From Kitasatospora sp. NBC_00240 (lineage in GTDB: Bacteria; Actinomycetota; Actinomycetes; Streptomycetales; Streptomycetaceae): a DNA stretch of 64,000 bases. The notes beneath the pieces were generated by a model that made no database searches, was not told the DNA's origin, and saw only the letters and a program-made list of their open reading frames with translations. This document shows positions 49,338 through 58,041 of this stretch, piece after piece. The DNA lies in contig NZ_JAPEMU010000001.1 of assembly GCF_026342405.1 (NCBI RefSeq), forward strand, positions 3,906,001 to 3,970,000, in the 5' to 3' direction. The first letter of the stretch is position 1, and every line of letters starts with the position of its first letter. Position numbers and translations under genes: made by a program.

Positions 49338-50420
49338 TCAGCCCTTGCCGCAGGAGGGCAGCGCCGCGGTCTGCCCGGAGCGGACCTGCTCCAGCGACTT
49401 CAGCGCGCCGTCCAGGGTCTCCGCCTTGACCAGGGTGAGCCCGCTCGGGGTGGCCCCGGCGGCCTCGGCACAGTTGTCGGCCGGGGTGAAGAAGTACTGC
49501 GCGCCGGCGTCGCGGGCGGCGATCAGCTTCATCGCGATGCCGCCGATCGGCCCGACCTTGCCGTCGTCGGTGATCGTGCCGGTGCCGGCCACGAACTTGC
49601 CGGCGGTCAGGTCCTCGGGGGTCAGCTTGTCGATGATCCCGAGCGAGAACATCAGCCCGGCGCTGGGCCCGCCCACGTCCTGCAGGCCGATGTCGATCTG
49701 GAACGGGTACGTGTGCTTGGTGTCGGGGCCGATCCCGACGATCGCCCGGTCCCCGTCGGAGGCCTTGGCCGTGGTGACGGTGACGTCGGTCGGCTGCCCC
49801 TGGTCCGGCGCCGTGCTGTCCTTGCCGCGCGGGACGACGGTGAAGACCACGTTCTCGCCGGGCTTGTGCTTGGTGACCAGCTTGGCGACCTGGTCCTCCG
49901 CGGTCACCACGGTGCCGTCCACCGAGACGATCCGGTCGCCCGCGTGCAGCTTGCCGTCCGAGGGTCCGCCGGCCACCACCGAGGCCACGATCACCTCGCT
50001 GCCCATCGGGATGCCGAGCTCGCTCAGCGCGGCCGTCTTGGCGCTGTCCTCGGAGGAGGCGAACTCCTCGGCGTTCTGCTGCTGCGCTTCCTTGTCGGTC
50101 TGCCCGGGCGGGTAGACGTTCTCGTGCGGCACCACCAGGACGTCGCCGCGCAGCCAGCCGACCACCGCCGAGACCAGGCTCGGCTCGTACTTCGCGCCGG
50201 TCACCTGGACGGTCGTCATGTTGAGGTGGCCGGTGGTCGGGTACGACTCGTGGCCGGTGATGGTGATCACCGGCCGGCCCGTCTTGTCCTGCACACCGAG
50301 CGTGTTGTACGTCGGCCCGGGGCTCATCTCCGTGTACGGCACCTTCATGAGCACGGAGACGCAGAGCAGGGCTATCAGCAGCAGGGTGGCGGCGAGCATC
50401 GTCGCAGAGCGGCGTGGCAT
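49338..50420 (-). CDS. Membrane-anchored PDZ and Lon-type (S16) serine protease, YlbL-like
   Basis: Protein of 360 residues: one N-terminal membrane helix (about 8-26), an extracytoplasmic PDZ domain (GSEVIVASVVAGGPSDGKLH; GDRIVSVDG) and a C-terminal Lon S16 peptidase domain with the Ser/Lys dyad (Ser in GGPSAGLMFSLGI; Lys in GPIGGIAMKLIAARDAG). There is no ATPase domain, so it acts ATP-independently outside the membrane. The family is called YlbL/SepM-like. Substrates are unknown here. The next leftward-transcribed gene upstream (50463-50657) may share a transcript. Confidence 0.92.
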   Translation of the reverse strand: MPRRSATMLAATLLLIALLCVSVLMKVPYTEMSPGPTYNTLGVQDKTGRPVITITGHESYPTTGHLNMTTVQVTGAKYEPSLVSAVVGWLRGDVLVVPHENVYPPGQTDKEAQQQNAEEFASSEDSAKTAALSELGIPMGSEVIVASVVAGGPSDGKLHAGDRIVSVDGTVVTAEDQVAKLVTKHKPGENVVFTVVPRGKDSTAPDQGQPTDVTVTTAKASDGDRAIVGIGPDTKHTYPFQIDIGLQDVGGPSAGLMFSLGIIDKLTPEDLTAGKFVAGTGTITDDGKVGPIGGIAMKLIAARDAGAQYFFTPADNCAEAAGATPSGLTLVKAETLDGALKSLEQVRSGQTAALPSCGKG

Positions 50421-50462
50421 GGCTCGACAGTACGGGACGCCGGTGGCCGGGCGCCCGCCGGG

Positions 50463-50657
50463 CTACCGGCCCAGGCGTTCCGTGGGGGCCGCGCCGGGCG
50501 CCGCCGTGGTGCGTTCCATCGCCGCCAGGAAGCGCTGGTGCTCGGCCAGCGAGGCCGGATCACCGGCGGATTTGGGGGCCCGGGCCGCCCAGAGCGCCCA
50601 CATCGACGCAAGCACCGCGGCGACCGCGGGAATGATCAACCAGGCGAGCGCACCCAT
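50463..50657 (-). CDS. Small single-pass membrane protein
   Basis: Protein of 64 residues with one N-terminal helix (ALAWLIIPAVAAVLASMWAL) and a cytoplasmic tail containing a short helix (LAEHQRFLAAMERT). I recall similar small proteins at this place in Streptomyces, function unknown. GGGAG lies upstream of the ATG at 50657. It is 42 bases upstream of the YlbL-like gene and in the same direction, so the two are probably co-transcribed. Confidence 0.7.
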   Translation of the reverse strand: MGALAWLIIPAVAAVLASMWALWAARAPKSAGDPASLAEHQRFLAAMERTTAAPGAAPTERLGR

Positions 50658-50800
50658 ATCCGAACTCCCAGCTCGTCGTGTCTATGAGCAGATTAACCAC
50701 CCACACGAACAACGGGCTTGGCGCCATCCGGGTTACGGCACCGACAACCCGCCCACAGCACCGCGCAGGGGCCTCCGGGCCCCTCCGGGAGCGCGGCCGA

Positions 50801-50849
50801 ACGGGTGAGGCGGGTAACGCCCCGGGCCGGCGGACGGGTGAGGCGGGTA
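50801..50849. repeat. Two-copy 16-base direct repeat
   Basis: ACGGGTGAGGCGGGTA occurs at 50801-50816 and 50834-50849, 33 bases apart, just downstream of moaE. Confidence 0.7.
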
Positions 50850-50897
50850 CCCGAAGGGCAGGGCGGTGCCACTGGGGGGAGCCGGCGGGCCGGGCGC

Positions 50898-51338
50898 TCA
50901 GCAGGAGCCGGCGCCGACCCACTCCTCCTCGCCGTCGGAGAAGACCTGGTGCTTCCAGATCGGCACCTCGTGCTTGAGATCGTCGATCAGGCGGCGGGCG
51001 GCCGCGAAGGCCTCGCCCCGGTGGGCGCAGGAGACGGCGACGATCACGGCCTTGTCGGTGATCTCCAGCCGGCCGATCCGGTGCACCGCGGCGAGCGCCC
51101 GGACGGGGAAGTCCGCGACGACCTTCTCGGCGATCCGGCGCATCTCCTGCTCGGCGGTCGGGTGGCAGCTGTACTCCAGCGCGGCGACCGACTTGCCGCC
51201 GTCGTGGTCACGGACCGTCCCGACGAAGACGGTGGTCCCGCCGGCCGCGTCGTCCCCGACCGCCTCGTACACCTCGTCGAGGGAGAGCGGGGTGTCGCGG
51301 ATCGCGAGCAGGCGGATGGGGTCGTGGTTCTCGGACAT
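50898..51338 (-). CDS. moaE: Molybdopterin synthase catalytic subunit MoaE
   Basis: Catalytic subunit of molybdopterin synthase, which adds dithiolene sulfurs to precursor Z; 146 residues. FVGTVRDHDGGKSVAALEYS, AAVHRIGRLEI, VAVSCAHRGEAFAA and the active-site lysines in DDLKHEVPIWKHQ are present. MoaD is not in the window. The ATG at 51338 begins the conserved protein; an in-frame Met a few codons earlier is possible. Confidence 0.92.
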   Translation of the reverse strand: MSENHDPIRLLAIRDTPLSLDEVYEAVGDDAAGGTTVFVGTVRDHDGGKSVAALEYSCHPTAEQEMRRIAEKVVADFPVRALAAVHRIGRLEITDKAVIVAVSCAHRGEAFAAARRLIDDLKHEVPIWKHQVFSDGEEEWVGAGSC

Positions 51339-51657
51339 GCCCCCATGATTCCTCATCCCGGCCGGGCCTGGGCAAGGGGCTTCCGCATCACGATTGTGAA
51401 CTTTCGCATCGTGAGAAACATCCGGGATTTCGGCGGACGGGCGGGACTCCGGCGCCAAGGACCGCGGGCCGACGGCCGCGGGCGGCCACCACGCGCACAC
51501 CACACGCACACCACGCGGTCGGCACTCCGGGACGAGGACCGCCGGCACCGGGCGGCCACGGGCGGACCGCCGGCCGGACGGGCGCAACCGCCGCCGGGGG
51601 CGTCGAGCCACGGGCGCGGAGCTGCCGGCGAGCGGCGCGGGCCGTCGGCGGACCGCC
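51339..51657. other. Intergenic region upstream of moaE
   Basis: About 320 bases without a gene. Close to moaE it has two imperfect copies of TTYCGCATCRYGA at 51381-51393 and 51402-51414, 21 bases apart, overlapped by an inverted pair CACGAT/ATCGTG (51389-51394, 51408-51413); this may be the moaE promoter/operator. The remainder is GC-rich with small CACACCACG repeats near 51495-51520. Confidence 0.5.
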
Positions 51658-52806
51658 TCAGAAGCGGCGCCGCTTGCGCGCCCGGCGCACCAGCGCCGCC
51701 GTACCGACCAGGGCCACCGTGGCACCCGCCGCGCCCAGGCTGGTGGCGGCCTCCTTGCCGCCGAGCCGCCGACCGGCCACCGCGTGCTTGCCGGCGACCT
51801 GCGCCAGCAGCTCGGCCAGCACCTGCTCGTTGGAGTGGGCCGGGCGCCAGCCCGCCTCGTGCAGCCGGCTGCCGGACACCACCCAGGGGTACATCGTGTA
51901 GGCGAGGTCCCCCGCCGGGGCCGGGGTCAGGCCCAGCCGGTGCAGCCGGGCGGCGGTGCCGAGCGCCAGCGCGGCCGGCAGCTCCATCCGCCGGATGCCG
52001 GAGAGCTTCTCGACGTCCTCCTGCTCCAGCCAGCCGTCGCAGCCGACCGTCACCTCGCCCTCGACCAGGCCGAGCGCGGCGTACTCCAGTGCTGCCGCCA
52101 GGTCGTCCACGTGGCAGAACTGCCAGCAGGGCCGCGAACCGGCCACCACCAGCAGTCGGGGCGCCTCGAAGTGCCTGGTCAGCACGGTGTCGACGCCCGG
52201 TCCCACCACCACGGCCGGACGCAGCACGGTGACCTGCAGGCCGGGGTGGGCGCGCGGGGCCCGGCGGGCCAGGCGCTCGATCTCCAGCAGGTCGCCGACC
52301 AGCGAGGCCTCCTCGGTGGCCCGCAGCTCGGAGTCCTCGGCGAGCGGCACCTCGTTGTCCGGCAGCGCCCCGTAGACCATCGCGGAGGTGCAGAGCACCA
52401 CCCGGCCCACACCGGCGGCCGCGGAGGCGGTCAGCACCGTCTGCGCGCCCCGCACGTTGTACGCGCTCCGGGCGCGCGGGTCGGTCTCCATCCCCAGGTC
52501 CATCGCCAGGTGGACGACCACGTCCACCCCGGCCAGGCGCTCGGCCACCGCCGGGTCGCGGACGTCCAGGACGCGCCACTGCACGCCCGGCACCTCGCCG
52601 CGCCGGTCGTCGACGGCCAGCACCTTGCGGACGCCGGGCGAGGCCACCAGCCGGGCCGCGACCCGTTCGCCGAGCACACCGGCGGCACCGGTGACCGCCA
52701 CGGTCAGCGGCTTGCCGCCGTAGGCTGGAGGCGGCGACGCCGTGGTGCGTGGGTCGTCCTCACCTCCGGTCAGCCCAGAGCGAACGTCCGAAGGCGGGGA
52801 ACTCAC
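51658..52806 (-). CDS. NAD-dependent epimerase/dehydratase (extended SDR) with C-terminal hydrophobic segment
   Basis: Extended short-chain dehydrogenase-like protein of 382 residues. Rossmann motif VAVTGAAGVLGERVA near residue 37, DVVVHLAMDLG, CTSAMVYG (the catalytic Ser/Tyr zone: YGALP follows with Tyr) and QFCHVDDLAAALEYA. A C-terminal hydrophobic stretch followed by RRARKRRRF may anchor the protein. The N-terminal 33 residues are extra. GTG start at 52806 with GGAGGATGG upstream. The sugar or lipid substrate is unknown. Confidence 0.82.
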   Translation of the reverse strand: MSSPPSDVRSGLTGGEDDPRTTASPPPAYGGKPLTVAVTGAAGVLGERVAARLVASPGVRKVLAVDDRRGEVPGVQWRVLDVRDPAVAERLAGVDVVVHLAMDLGMETDPRARSAYNVRGAQTVLTASAAAGVGRVVLCTSAMVYGALPDNEVPLAEDSELRATEEASLVGDLLEIERLARRAPRAHPGLQVTVLRPAVVVGPGVDTVLTRHFEAPRLLVVAGSRPCWQFCHVDDLAAALEYAALGLVEGEVTVGCDGWLEQEDVEKLSGIRRMELPAALALGTAARLHRLGLTPAPAGDLAYTMYPWVVSGSRLHEAGWRPAHSNEQVLAELLAQVAGKHAVAGRRLGGKEAATSLGAAGATVALVGTAALVRRARKRRRF

Positions 52807-52828
52807 CGGCCATCCTCCACGGTTAGCT

Positions 52829-52860
52829 TATGTGCGTACGTACGAGTGTTACGTACGGTC
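52829..52860. promoter_or_regulatory. CGTACG-rich palindromic patch in divergent promoter
   Basis: The segment contains CGTACGTACG (52835-52844) and ACGTACG (52851-52857), overlapping palindromes about one and a half helical turns apart, between the divergent epimerase and metalloprotease genes. On the minus strand TAAGCT just downstream could be a -10 box of the epimerase gene. Confidence 0.4.
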
Positions 52861-53018
52861 CATCCTGCCCGAGGCGAAGGCCCGGCGGTGCACCCCGCGC
52901 GGGCCGGTCCGTGCGGGAGCCGCTCACCGGCTGTGAGTTCCGACTCCTTCCACCGCCCCGGGCCTGCAGACTTCCCCGCCACACCATCCGCGTGACGGCC
53001 GACCAGATCGAGGAACCC

Positions 53019-54563
53019 GTGAGCGACCTCCCCTTCGGATTCGGCGTTCCGCCCGAGGAGCCCGAGGACGGCAAGGCCAAGCGCGACAAGTCCGAGAACT
53101 CCGAGCAGGGCGGCCCCGACGCGGGCGCCACCCCGCAGATGCCCTTCGGTTTCGGGCCCGGCAACCCCCTGGGGGCGCTCTTCGGCATGGGCGCGCCCGG
53201 CGGCAACGGCGCGGACAACCCCTTCGGCGCCATGCTCGGCGGCCTCGACCCGAACGACCTCGGCGCGGCCTTCCAGCAGCTCGGGCAGATGCTGTCCTTC
53301 GACGGCGGCCCGGTGAACTGGGAGCTCGCCAAGGACATCGCCCGGCAGACCGTGGTCGCCGAGCCCGTCGAGGGCGATCGCCGCAGGGCGACAAGTAAGG
53401 ACCGCTCGGTCAGCGCCGCCGAGCGCTCGGCCGTCGCCGAGGCCGTCCGGCTCGCCGACCTCTGGCTGGACTCCGCCACCGAGTTCCCCTCCGGTGCCGG
53501 CACCGCCGTGGCCTGGAGCCGCGCGGAGTGGATCGAGGCGACCCTGCCGGTCTGGAAGGACCTGGTCGACCCGGTCGCCGAGCGGGTCGGCAACGCCATG
53601 GGCGGCGTCCTGCCCGAGGAGATGCAGGCCATGGCCGGCCCGCTGATGGGCGTGATGCGCTCGATGGGCGGCGCCATGTTCGGCACCCAGATCGGCCAGG
53701 CGCTCGGCGCGCTGGCCGCCGAGGTGGTCGGCTCCACCGACGTCGGCCTCCCGCTGGCCCCGGCCGGCAAGGCCGCGCTGCTGCCGCAGAACGTCGCCGA
53801 GTTCGGTGAGGGCCTGAACGTGCCGGCCGACGAGGTACGCCTCTACCTGGCCCTGCGCGAGGCCGCCCACCAGCGCCTCTTCGCGCACGTGCCGTGGCTG
53901 CGGGCGCACCTGTTCGGCGCCGTCGAGGCGTACGCGCGCGGCATCAAGGTCGACACCTCCCGGTTGGAGGAGCTGGCCGGCCAGCTCGACCCGAGCAACC
54001 CCGAGGCCCTGCAGGAAGCCCTCGCCGGCGGCCTGCTGCAGCCCGAGGACACCCCCGAGCAGAAGGCCGCGCTGGCCCGCCTGGAGACGGCGCTCGCGCT
54101 GGTCGAGGGCTGGGTGGACGCGGTCGTGCACAGCGCCGCCCAGCCGCACCTGCCGCAGGCCGGCGCGCTGCGCGAGACCGTCCGGCGGCGCCGGGCCGCC
54201 GGCGGCCCCGCCGAACAGACCTTCGCCACGCTGGTCGGCCTGGAGCTGCGCCCGCGCCGGCTCCGGGACGCCTCCCGGCTGTGGGCCACCCTCGCCGACG
54301 CCCGGGGCGTCGAGGGCCGCGACGCCCTCTGGCAGCACCCCGACATGCTGCCGACCGCCGCCGACCTCGACGACCCGGACGGCTTCGTGCACCGCGGCTC
54401 CGCCGACGACGCCGAGGGCGGCTTCGACTTCGACGCGCTCGACAAGCTGCTCGGCGAGGCGGCCGCCGGCAAGGGCGGCACCGGGGACGCCGCGGGCGGC
54501 CCGAAGGGCACCGACGAGCCGCGCGGCACCGACGAGGACGGGAAGGGCGAGCCCACCGCATGA
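53019..54563 (+). CDS. Putative zinc-dependent metalloprotease (DUF2342 / zincin-2 family)
   Basis: Protein of 514 residues. The N-terminal 100 residues are low-complexity Gly/Pro/Phe-rich (DLPFGFGVPPEE; GGLDPNDLGAAFQQ), followed by a helical domain with WSRAEWIEATLPVWKDLVDP, GTQIGQALGALAAEVVGSTD and the putative metal motif REAAHQRLFAHVPWL. That motif reads R-E-A-A-H and lacks the first His of HExxH, as is usual in this family, so catalysis is unproven. The GTG at 53019 follows GAGGAACCC; 52992 is an alternative. Its stop overlaps the Nudix start (ATGA). Confidence 0.8.
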   Translation: MSDLPFGFGVPPEEPEDGKAKRDKSENSEQGGPDAGATPQMPFGFGPGNPLGALFGMGAPGGNGADNPFGAMLGGLDPNDLGAAFQQLGQMLSFDGGPVNWELAKDIARQTVVAEPVEGDRRRATSKDRSVSAAERSAVAEAVRLADLWLDSATEFPSGAGTAVAWSRAEWIEATLPVWKDLVDPVAERVGNAMGGVLPEEMQAMAGPLMGVMRSMGGAMFGTQIGQALGALAAEVVGSTDVGLPLAPAGKAALLPQNVAEFGEGLNVPADEVRLYLALREAAHQRLFAHVPWLRAHLFGAVEAYARGIKVDTSRLEELAGQLDPSNPEALQEALAGGLLQPEDTPEQKAALARLETALALVEGWVDAVVHSAAQPHLPQAGALRETVRRRRAAGGPAEQTFATLVGLELRPRRLRDASRLWATLADARGVEGRDALWQHPDMLPTAADLDDPDGFVHRGSADDAEGGFDFDALDKLLGEAAAGKGGTGDAAGGPKGTDEPRGTDEDGKGEPTA

Positions 54564-55147
54564 CGGTCACCGAGACGAGCGCGACGGCGCTGCACAGCGA
54601 CGCCGTGCGCACCCTGGAGGGGTGGCGGACCGCCGACGCCGGCCAGGACCGGCTCCGACGCGACTACCTGGCCCACCTGGCCGGCAACGCCGACGGAATG
54701 TTCCGGGCCTGCCTCCCGGCCCACCTCACGGCCAGCGCCCTGGTCGTCGACCCGGCCGCCGGCCGGGTGCTGCTGACCCTGCACCCCAAGGTCGGCATCT
54801 GGCTGCAGATGGGCGGCCACTGCGAGCCGGGCGACCCGACCCTCGCGGCGGCCGCGCTGCGCGAGGCCACCGAGGAGTCCGGCATCCCCGACCTCACCCT
54901 GCTCACGGCCGACGGCGCGCCCGTCCCGGTGCTGCTCGACCGGCACCAGGTGCGCTGCACCGGCAAGGACCGCCCGGAGAACACCCACCTGGACGTCCAG
55001 TACATCGCGCTGGCCCGACCCGGCGCCGAGGCGCTGATCAGCGAGGAGTCGCTGGACCTGCGCTGGTTCGAGTACGACGGGCTGCCCGAACCGACCGACG
55101 ACTCGCTGCGCACGCTGGTCGCCCGGGCCAGGACGCTGACCGGCTGA
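54560..55147 (+). CDS. Nudix hydrolase
   Basis: Hydrolyses nucleoside-diphosphate-linked substrates; 195 residues. The Nudix box is GHCEPGDPTLAAAALREATEESG (only its core, REATEESG, with preceding GGHCEPGD, is decisive). The N-terminal helical part (TLEGWRTADAGQDRLRRDY) is of the type seen in actinobacterial homologues of this length. The ATG overlaps the stop of the metalloprotease gene, so both are made together, though no common pathway is evident. Confidence 0.88.
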   Translation: MTVTETSATALHSDAVRTLEGWRTADAGQDRLRRDYLAHLAGNADGMFRACLPAHLTASALVVDPAAGRVLLTLHPKVGIWLQMGGHCEPGDPTLAAAALREATEESGIPDLTLLTADGAPVPVLLDRHQVRCTGKDRPENTHLDVQYIALARPGAEALISEESLDLRWFEYDGLPEPTDDSLRTLVARARTLTG

Positions 55148-55188
55148 CCTCCGCTGCCGGGCCGGGCCGACCGGCCGCACCCGCACAC

Positions 55189-55224
55189 GACGAAGGGGGC
55201 CCGGGTGACCGGGCCCCCTTCGTC
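55189..55224. terminator. Bidirectional terminator
   Basis: Perfect 16-base-pair stem (55189-55204 with 55209-55224), 4-base loop, between the convergent Nudix and AIM24 genes. Confidence 0.78.
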
Positions 55225-55261
55225 ATGTCCGCAGCCGCGCGCCCCTGCGGCCGGCGGCCGG

Positions 55262-55945
55262 TCAGCGCATCGGCACCCGCTGCGGGGCGAGCAGCTCGCT
55301 CGGCTGCACCAGGACGAAGCCGCTGCCGGTGAAGGCCATCTCCCAGCCCTCGGTGGCCGTGCCGCGCCGCCGCCAGGCCTCGGTGTTGCTGCTCTGCGCC
55401 TGGAGCTGCACCTCAAGCGCCGAGGACCAGCCGACCACCGCGTCGGCGTCCGCGTACACGTACCGGCCCGGCTCGACCCGCATCACCAGCGGCTGGCCGG
55501 AGGTCATCAGCACCAGCCGGCCGCTGCCGGTCAGCTCCAGACTGCGGGTGCCCACCCCGGCGATCCGCTCACCGCCCTCGATGCCGACGACCTGCCAGGT
55601 GATCGTGGTGTCCATCGCCAGCACGTAGGTGCTGTTCACCGTCAGCCGGTCCCGCCGCAGGTCGAGGATGTGCAGGTGCTGCGCGAGGTTGGCGAGGTAG
55701 ACCGTGCCGGCGCCGCTGCACCGCATCAGGTCCAGCTCGGTGGGTGCGACGTTGGCACGGTTGCGGCGGCCCGGCGGCGTCCAGCCGGTGAACTGGACCC
55801 GGCCGGTGTGGGCGACCATCGCGCCACTGCGGGCCAGCACGTCGGCCGGGCCGCCGTCCAGCACCACCCGCAGCATCTGCGGGTTCTGCAGGGAGTAGCG
55901 CTCGGTGCCGGTCAGGGCGGCGTGGTCGAGAAGGGGGCTCTGCAC
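55262..55945 (-). CDS. AIM24 family protein
   Basis: Protein of 227 residues with an AIM24-type beta-helix-like fold: ADVLARSGAMVAHTGRVQFT, CSGAGTVYLANLAQHLHIL, DRLTVNSTYVLAMDTTI, SLELTGSGRLVLMTSG, and a C-terminal GSGFVLVQPSE shared with both neighbours. No signal peptide or membrane segment. It is third in the TerD-AIM24 / AIM24 / AIM24 operon, 12 bases behind its neighbour. The bacterial function is unknown. Confidence 0.85.
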   Translation of the reverse strand: MQSPLLDHAALTGTERYSLQNPQMLRVVLDGGPADVLARSGAMVAHTGRVQFTGWTPPGRRNRANVAPTELDLMRCSGAGTVYLANLAQHLHILDLRRDRLTVNSTYVLAMDTTITWQVVGIEGGERIAGVGTRSLELTGSGRLVLMTSGQPLVMRVEPGRYVYADADAVVGWSSALEVQLQAQSSNTEAWRRRGTATEGWEMAFTGSGFVLVQPSELLAPQRVPMR

Positions 55946-55957
55946 GGTGGTCGCTCC

Positions 55958-56650
55958 TCAGCCGCGGATCTTGAGTCGGTCGGAGGTGTCCTCGCTGGGC
56001 TGGACGACGACGAAGCCCGAGCCCTTGAAGCCCAGCTGCAGGGCCTCGCCGCTGCCGCGGCCGATCAGCGCGCCGACCTTGACGGTGCGCCGGGTCTTGA
56101 TCTCCAGGCCGGTGGTCCAGGCGACCAGCGCGTCCGGGTCGACGAAGGTCTCGGCCTCGGCGCAGTCCAGCACCACCGGTACGCCCCGGGAGGTGACGGA
56201 AACCCAGCCGCTGCCGGACACCGTCACGTTGAACAGCCCGGTGCCGGCCAGCATCGCCGGGCCCTTCACCTTCTCGACCACGCAGGTCAGCCCGGCGTCC
56301 ATGGCCAGCAGGTGCGAGCCGTTGACGGACAGCGACTCGTTGTCGAGCTGCAGGTTGAGCACGTCGGCACCGAAGTCGGCGAGGTAGAGCGTGCCGTCCC
56401 CGGACCATCGCAGCAGCGGGCTGCGCTCACCCGAGGCCCACTCCCCCAGCGCCCGCCGGAAGGTCTGCGAGACCGCCTCGTACTGCAGGAACCCGTCGTA
56501 CGCGACCATCGCGCCCGGCTTCGCCAGGACGTCCTGGCCCGTCGTCACCGCGACCTTGCACATCGCGGCGCCGTGGTTGCTCATCCTGGCCGTCACCGGG
56601 GACTCCAGGTACCCCTCCAGGTACGTGCCCGAGAGCGTCTGCCTCTGCAT
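55958..56650 (-). CDS. AIM24 family protein
   Basis: Protein of 230 residues, paralogous to its neighbours: QDVLAKPGAMVAYDGFLQYE, GDGTLYLADFGADVLNLQL, LSVNGSHLLAMDAGLTC and GSGFVVVQPSED. It is soluble by sequence. Middle gene of the three, 35 bases after the TerD-AIM24 fusion gene, so co-transcription is very likely. Paralogues retained side by side suggest a hetero-oligomer. Confidence 0.87.
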   Translation of the reverse strand: MQRQTLSGTYLEGYLESPVTARMSNHGAAMCKVAVTTGQDVLAKPGAMVAYDGFLQYEAVSQTFRRALGEWASGERSPLLRWSGDGTLYLADFGADVLNLQLDNESLSVNGSHLLAMDAGLTCVVEKVKGPAMLAGTGLFNVTVSGSGWVSVTSRGVPVVLDCAEAETFVDPDALVAWTTGLEIKTRRTVKVGALIGRGSGEALQLGFKGSGFVVVQPSEDTSDRLKIRG

Positions 56651-56685
56651 GGAACCCGCCTACCTCTCCCGGACGCGTCCGGCTC

Positions 56686-58041
56686 TCAGACCTCGAACGG
56701 CTGGACGACCACGAAGTTGCCGGGGCCGCCCCTGAACTGCAGGCTGTACGACTCCGCGGCGTGGCCCGCGTAGGCCGAGCGCCTGATCCGCACCGGCGCC
56801 GTGGTGATCACCTGGGACCCCTTCGACCAGGCCACCAGGGCGTGCACGTCCGCGTACGTCTCCGGCGCCGGGGTGACCGGCAGCACCACCGGGATGCCGT
56901 TGGTCTTCACCACCACCGTGCCGTGTCCGCCGAACTGGAGGGTGAAGAAGCCGCCGCCCGGCAGCCCCTCGCCCTCGATCCGCCGCACCTCGTGCTCCAG
57001 GCCGGCGTCGAAGGCCAGTACCCGGTCCGAGCTGACGCAGAACGAGTCGCCCTCCAGCCGGACCACGTGCAGGTGGCTCGCCTCGTCCGCGAGGAAGACC
57101 TGGCCCTCGCCGGAGACCCGCATCAGCTTCAGCTGCTGGCCCGTCAGGTTGGCGGTCAGCTTGCGGAGCACACCCGAGCTCTCGTGGGCGAAGTCCGCCT
57201 TGCCCTGGTAGGCGACCATGCTGCCCTGCAGGGCGAGCACGTCCTGGCCCTTGGTGAGGGTGAAGCGGACCAGGTTGTCGTTCTGCTTGAGCCAGCCGGT
57301 CTGCTCGGGGAGTTCGGCGTACTTGGTCAGCGAGATCTTCACGCCGGGGGCCTGGGCGGGTGCCTGCGACTGGGCCGGGATCTGCACGGTGGCCGGCGGG
57401 GCGACGGGGACGGTGGCGACGGGCGCCGGCACCGGAGCGGGGGTCGGCGCGGCGGGTGCGGCGGGTGCTGGTTCGGGTGCGGGTACGGCGGGTGCGGGGG
57501 CCGGGTCGTCCTCCAGGACCTCGCCGCCGAAGTTCTCCAGCAGCGCCTGCAGCCCGCCGTCGAAGCCCTGCCCGACCGCGGCGAACCGCCACTCCCCGCC
57601 GCGCCGGTAGACGTCGGCCAGCATCACCGCGCGCTCGGTGCTGAACTCGGCGCCGGTGAAGGAGTACCGGCCGACCTCGGCGCCGCCCGCGACGATCCGG
57701 ACGTGGCCCGAGCTCACCTGCGACATCCGGCCGTCACCGTCGATGGTCGCGGTCAGGCTGAGCTTGTGGATGCTCTCCGGCACCGCCGACAGGTCCAGCT
57801 GGAAGGACTCGGTGTCGTCCTGCTGGGCGCCCAGCAGCCGCACCGCGTTCTCGGGGCTGGCCGGCTGGTTGAAGAAGACGAAGTACCGGTCGTCGCTCAG
57901 CCGCTCCTCGGCGTCCAGACCGAAGCAGCTGATGTCGAACGTCAGGCCGGGCGCGGTCAGCCGGACACCCAGGTAGAGGTCGGTCACCGGAGTGAGGTCA
58001 CCGATCCGGATCCGGGACGCCTTGGCGAGTTCTCTGGTCAT
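56686..58041 (-). CDS. TerD-AIM24 fusion protein
   Basis: Protein of 451 residues. Residues 1-178 are a TerD-type stress-protein domain (DLYLGVRLTAPGLTFDISCF; SDDRYFVFFNQPASPENAV; VMLADVYRRGGEWRFAAVGQG), 179-235 a Pro/Ala-rich linker, and about 240-451 an AIM24 domain (QDVLALQGSMVAYQGKADFA; GEGQVFLADEASHLHVVRL; NFVVVQPFEV). TerD domains bind calcium and occur in tellurite/stress and phage-exclusion loci. First gene of the three-gene operon. Confidence 0.88.
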   Translation of the reverse strand: MTRELAKASRIRIGDLTPVTDLYLGVRLTAPGLTFDISCFGLDAEERLSDDRYFVFFNQPASPENAVRLLGAQQDDTESFQLDLSAVPESIHKLSLTATIDGDGRMSQVSSGHVRIVAGGAEVGRYSFTGAEFSTERAVMLADVYRRGGEWRFAAVGQGFDGGLQALLENFGGEVLEDDPAPAPAVPAPEPAPAAPAAPTPAPVPAPVATVPVAPPATVQIPAQSQAPAQAPGVKISLTKYAELPEQTGWLKQNDNLVRFTLTKGQDVLALQGSMVAYQGKADFAHESSGVLRKLTANLTGQQLKLMRVSGEGQVFLADEASHLHVVRLEGDSFCVSSDRVLAFDAGLEHEVRRIEGEGLPGGGFFTLQFGGHGTVVVKTNGIPVVLPVTPAPETYADVHALVAWSKGSQVITTAPVRIRRSAYAGHAAESYSLQFRGGPGNFVVVQPFEV

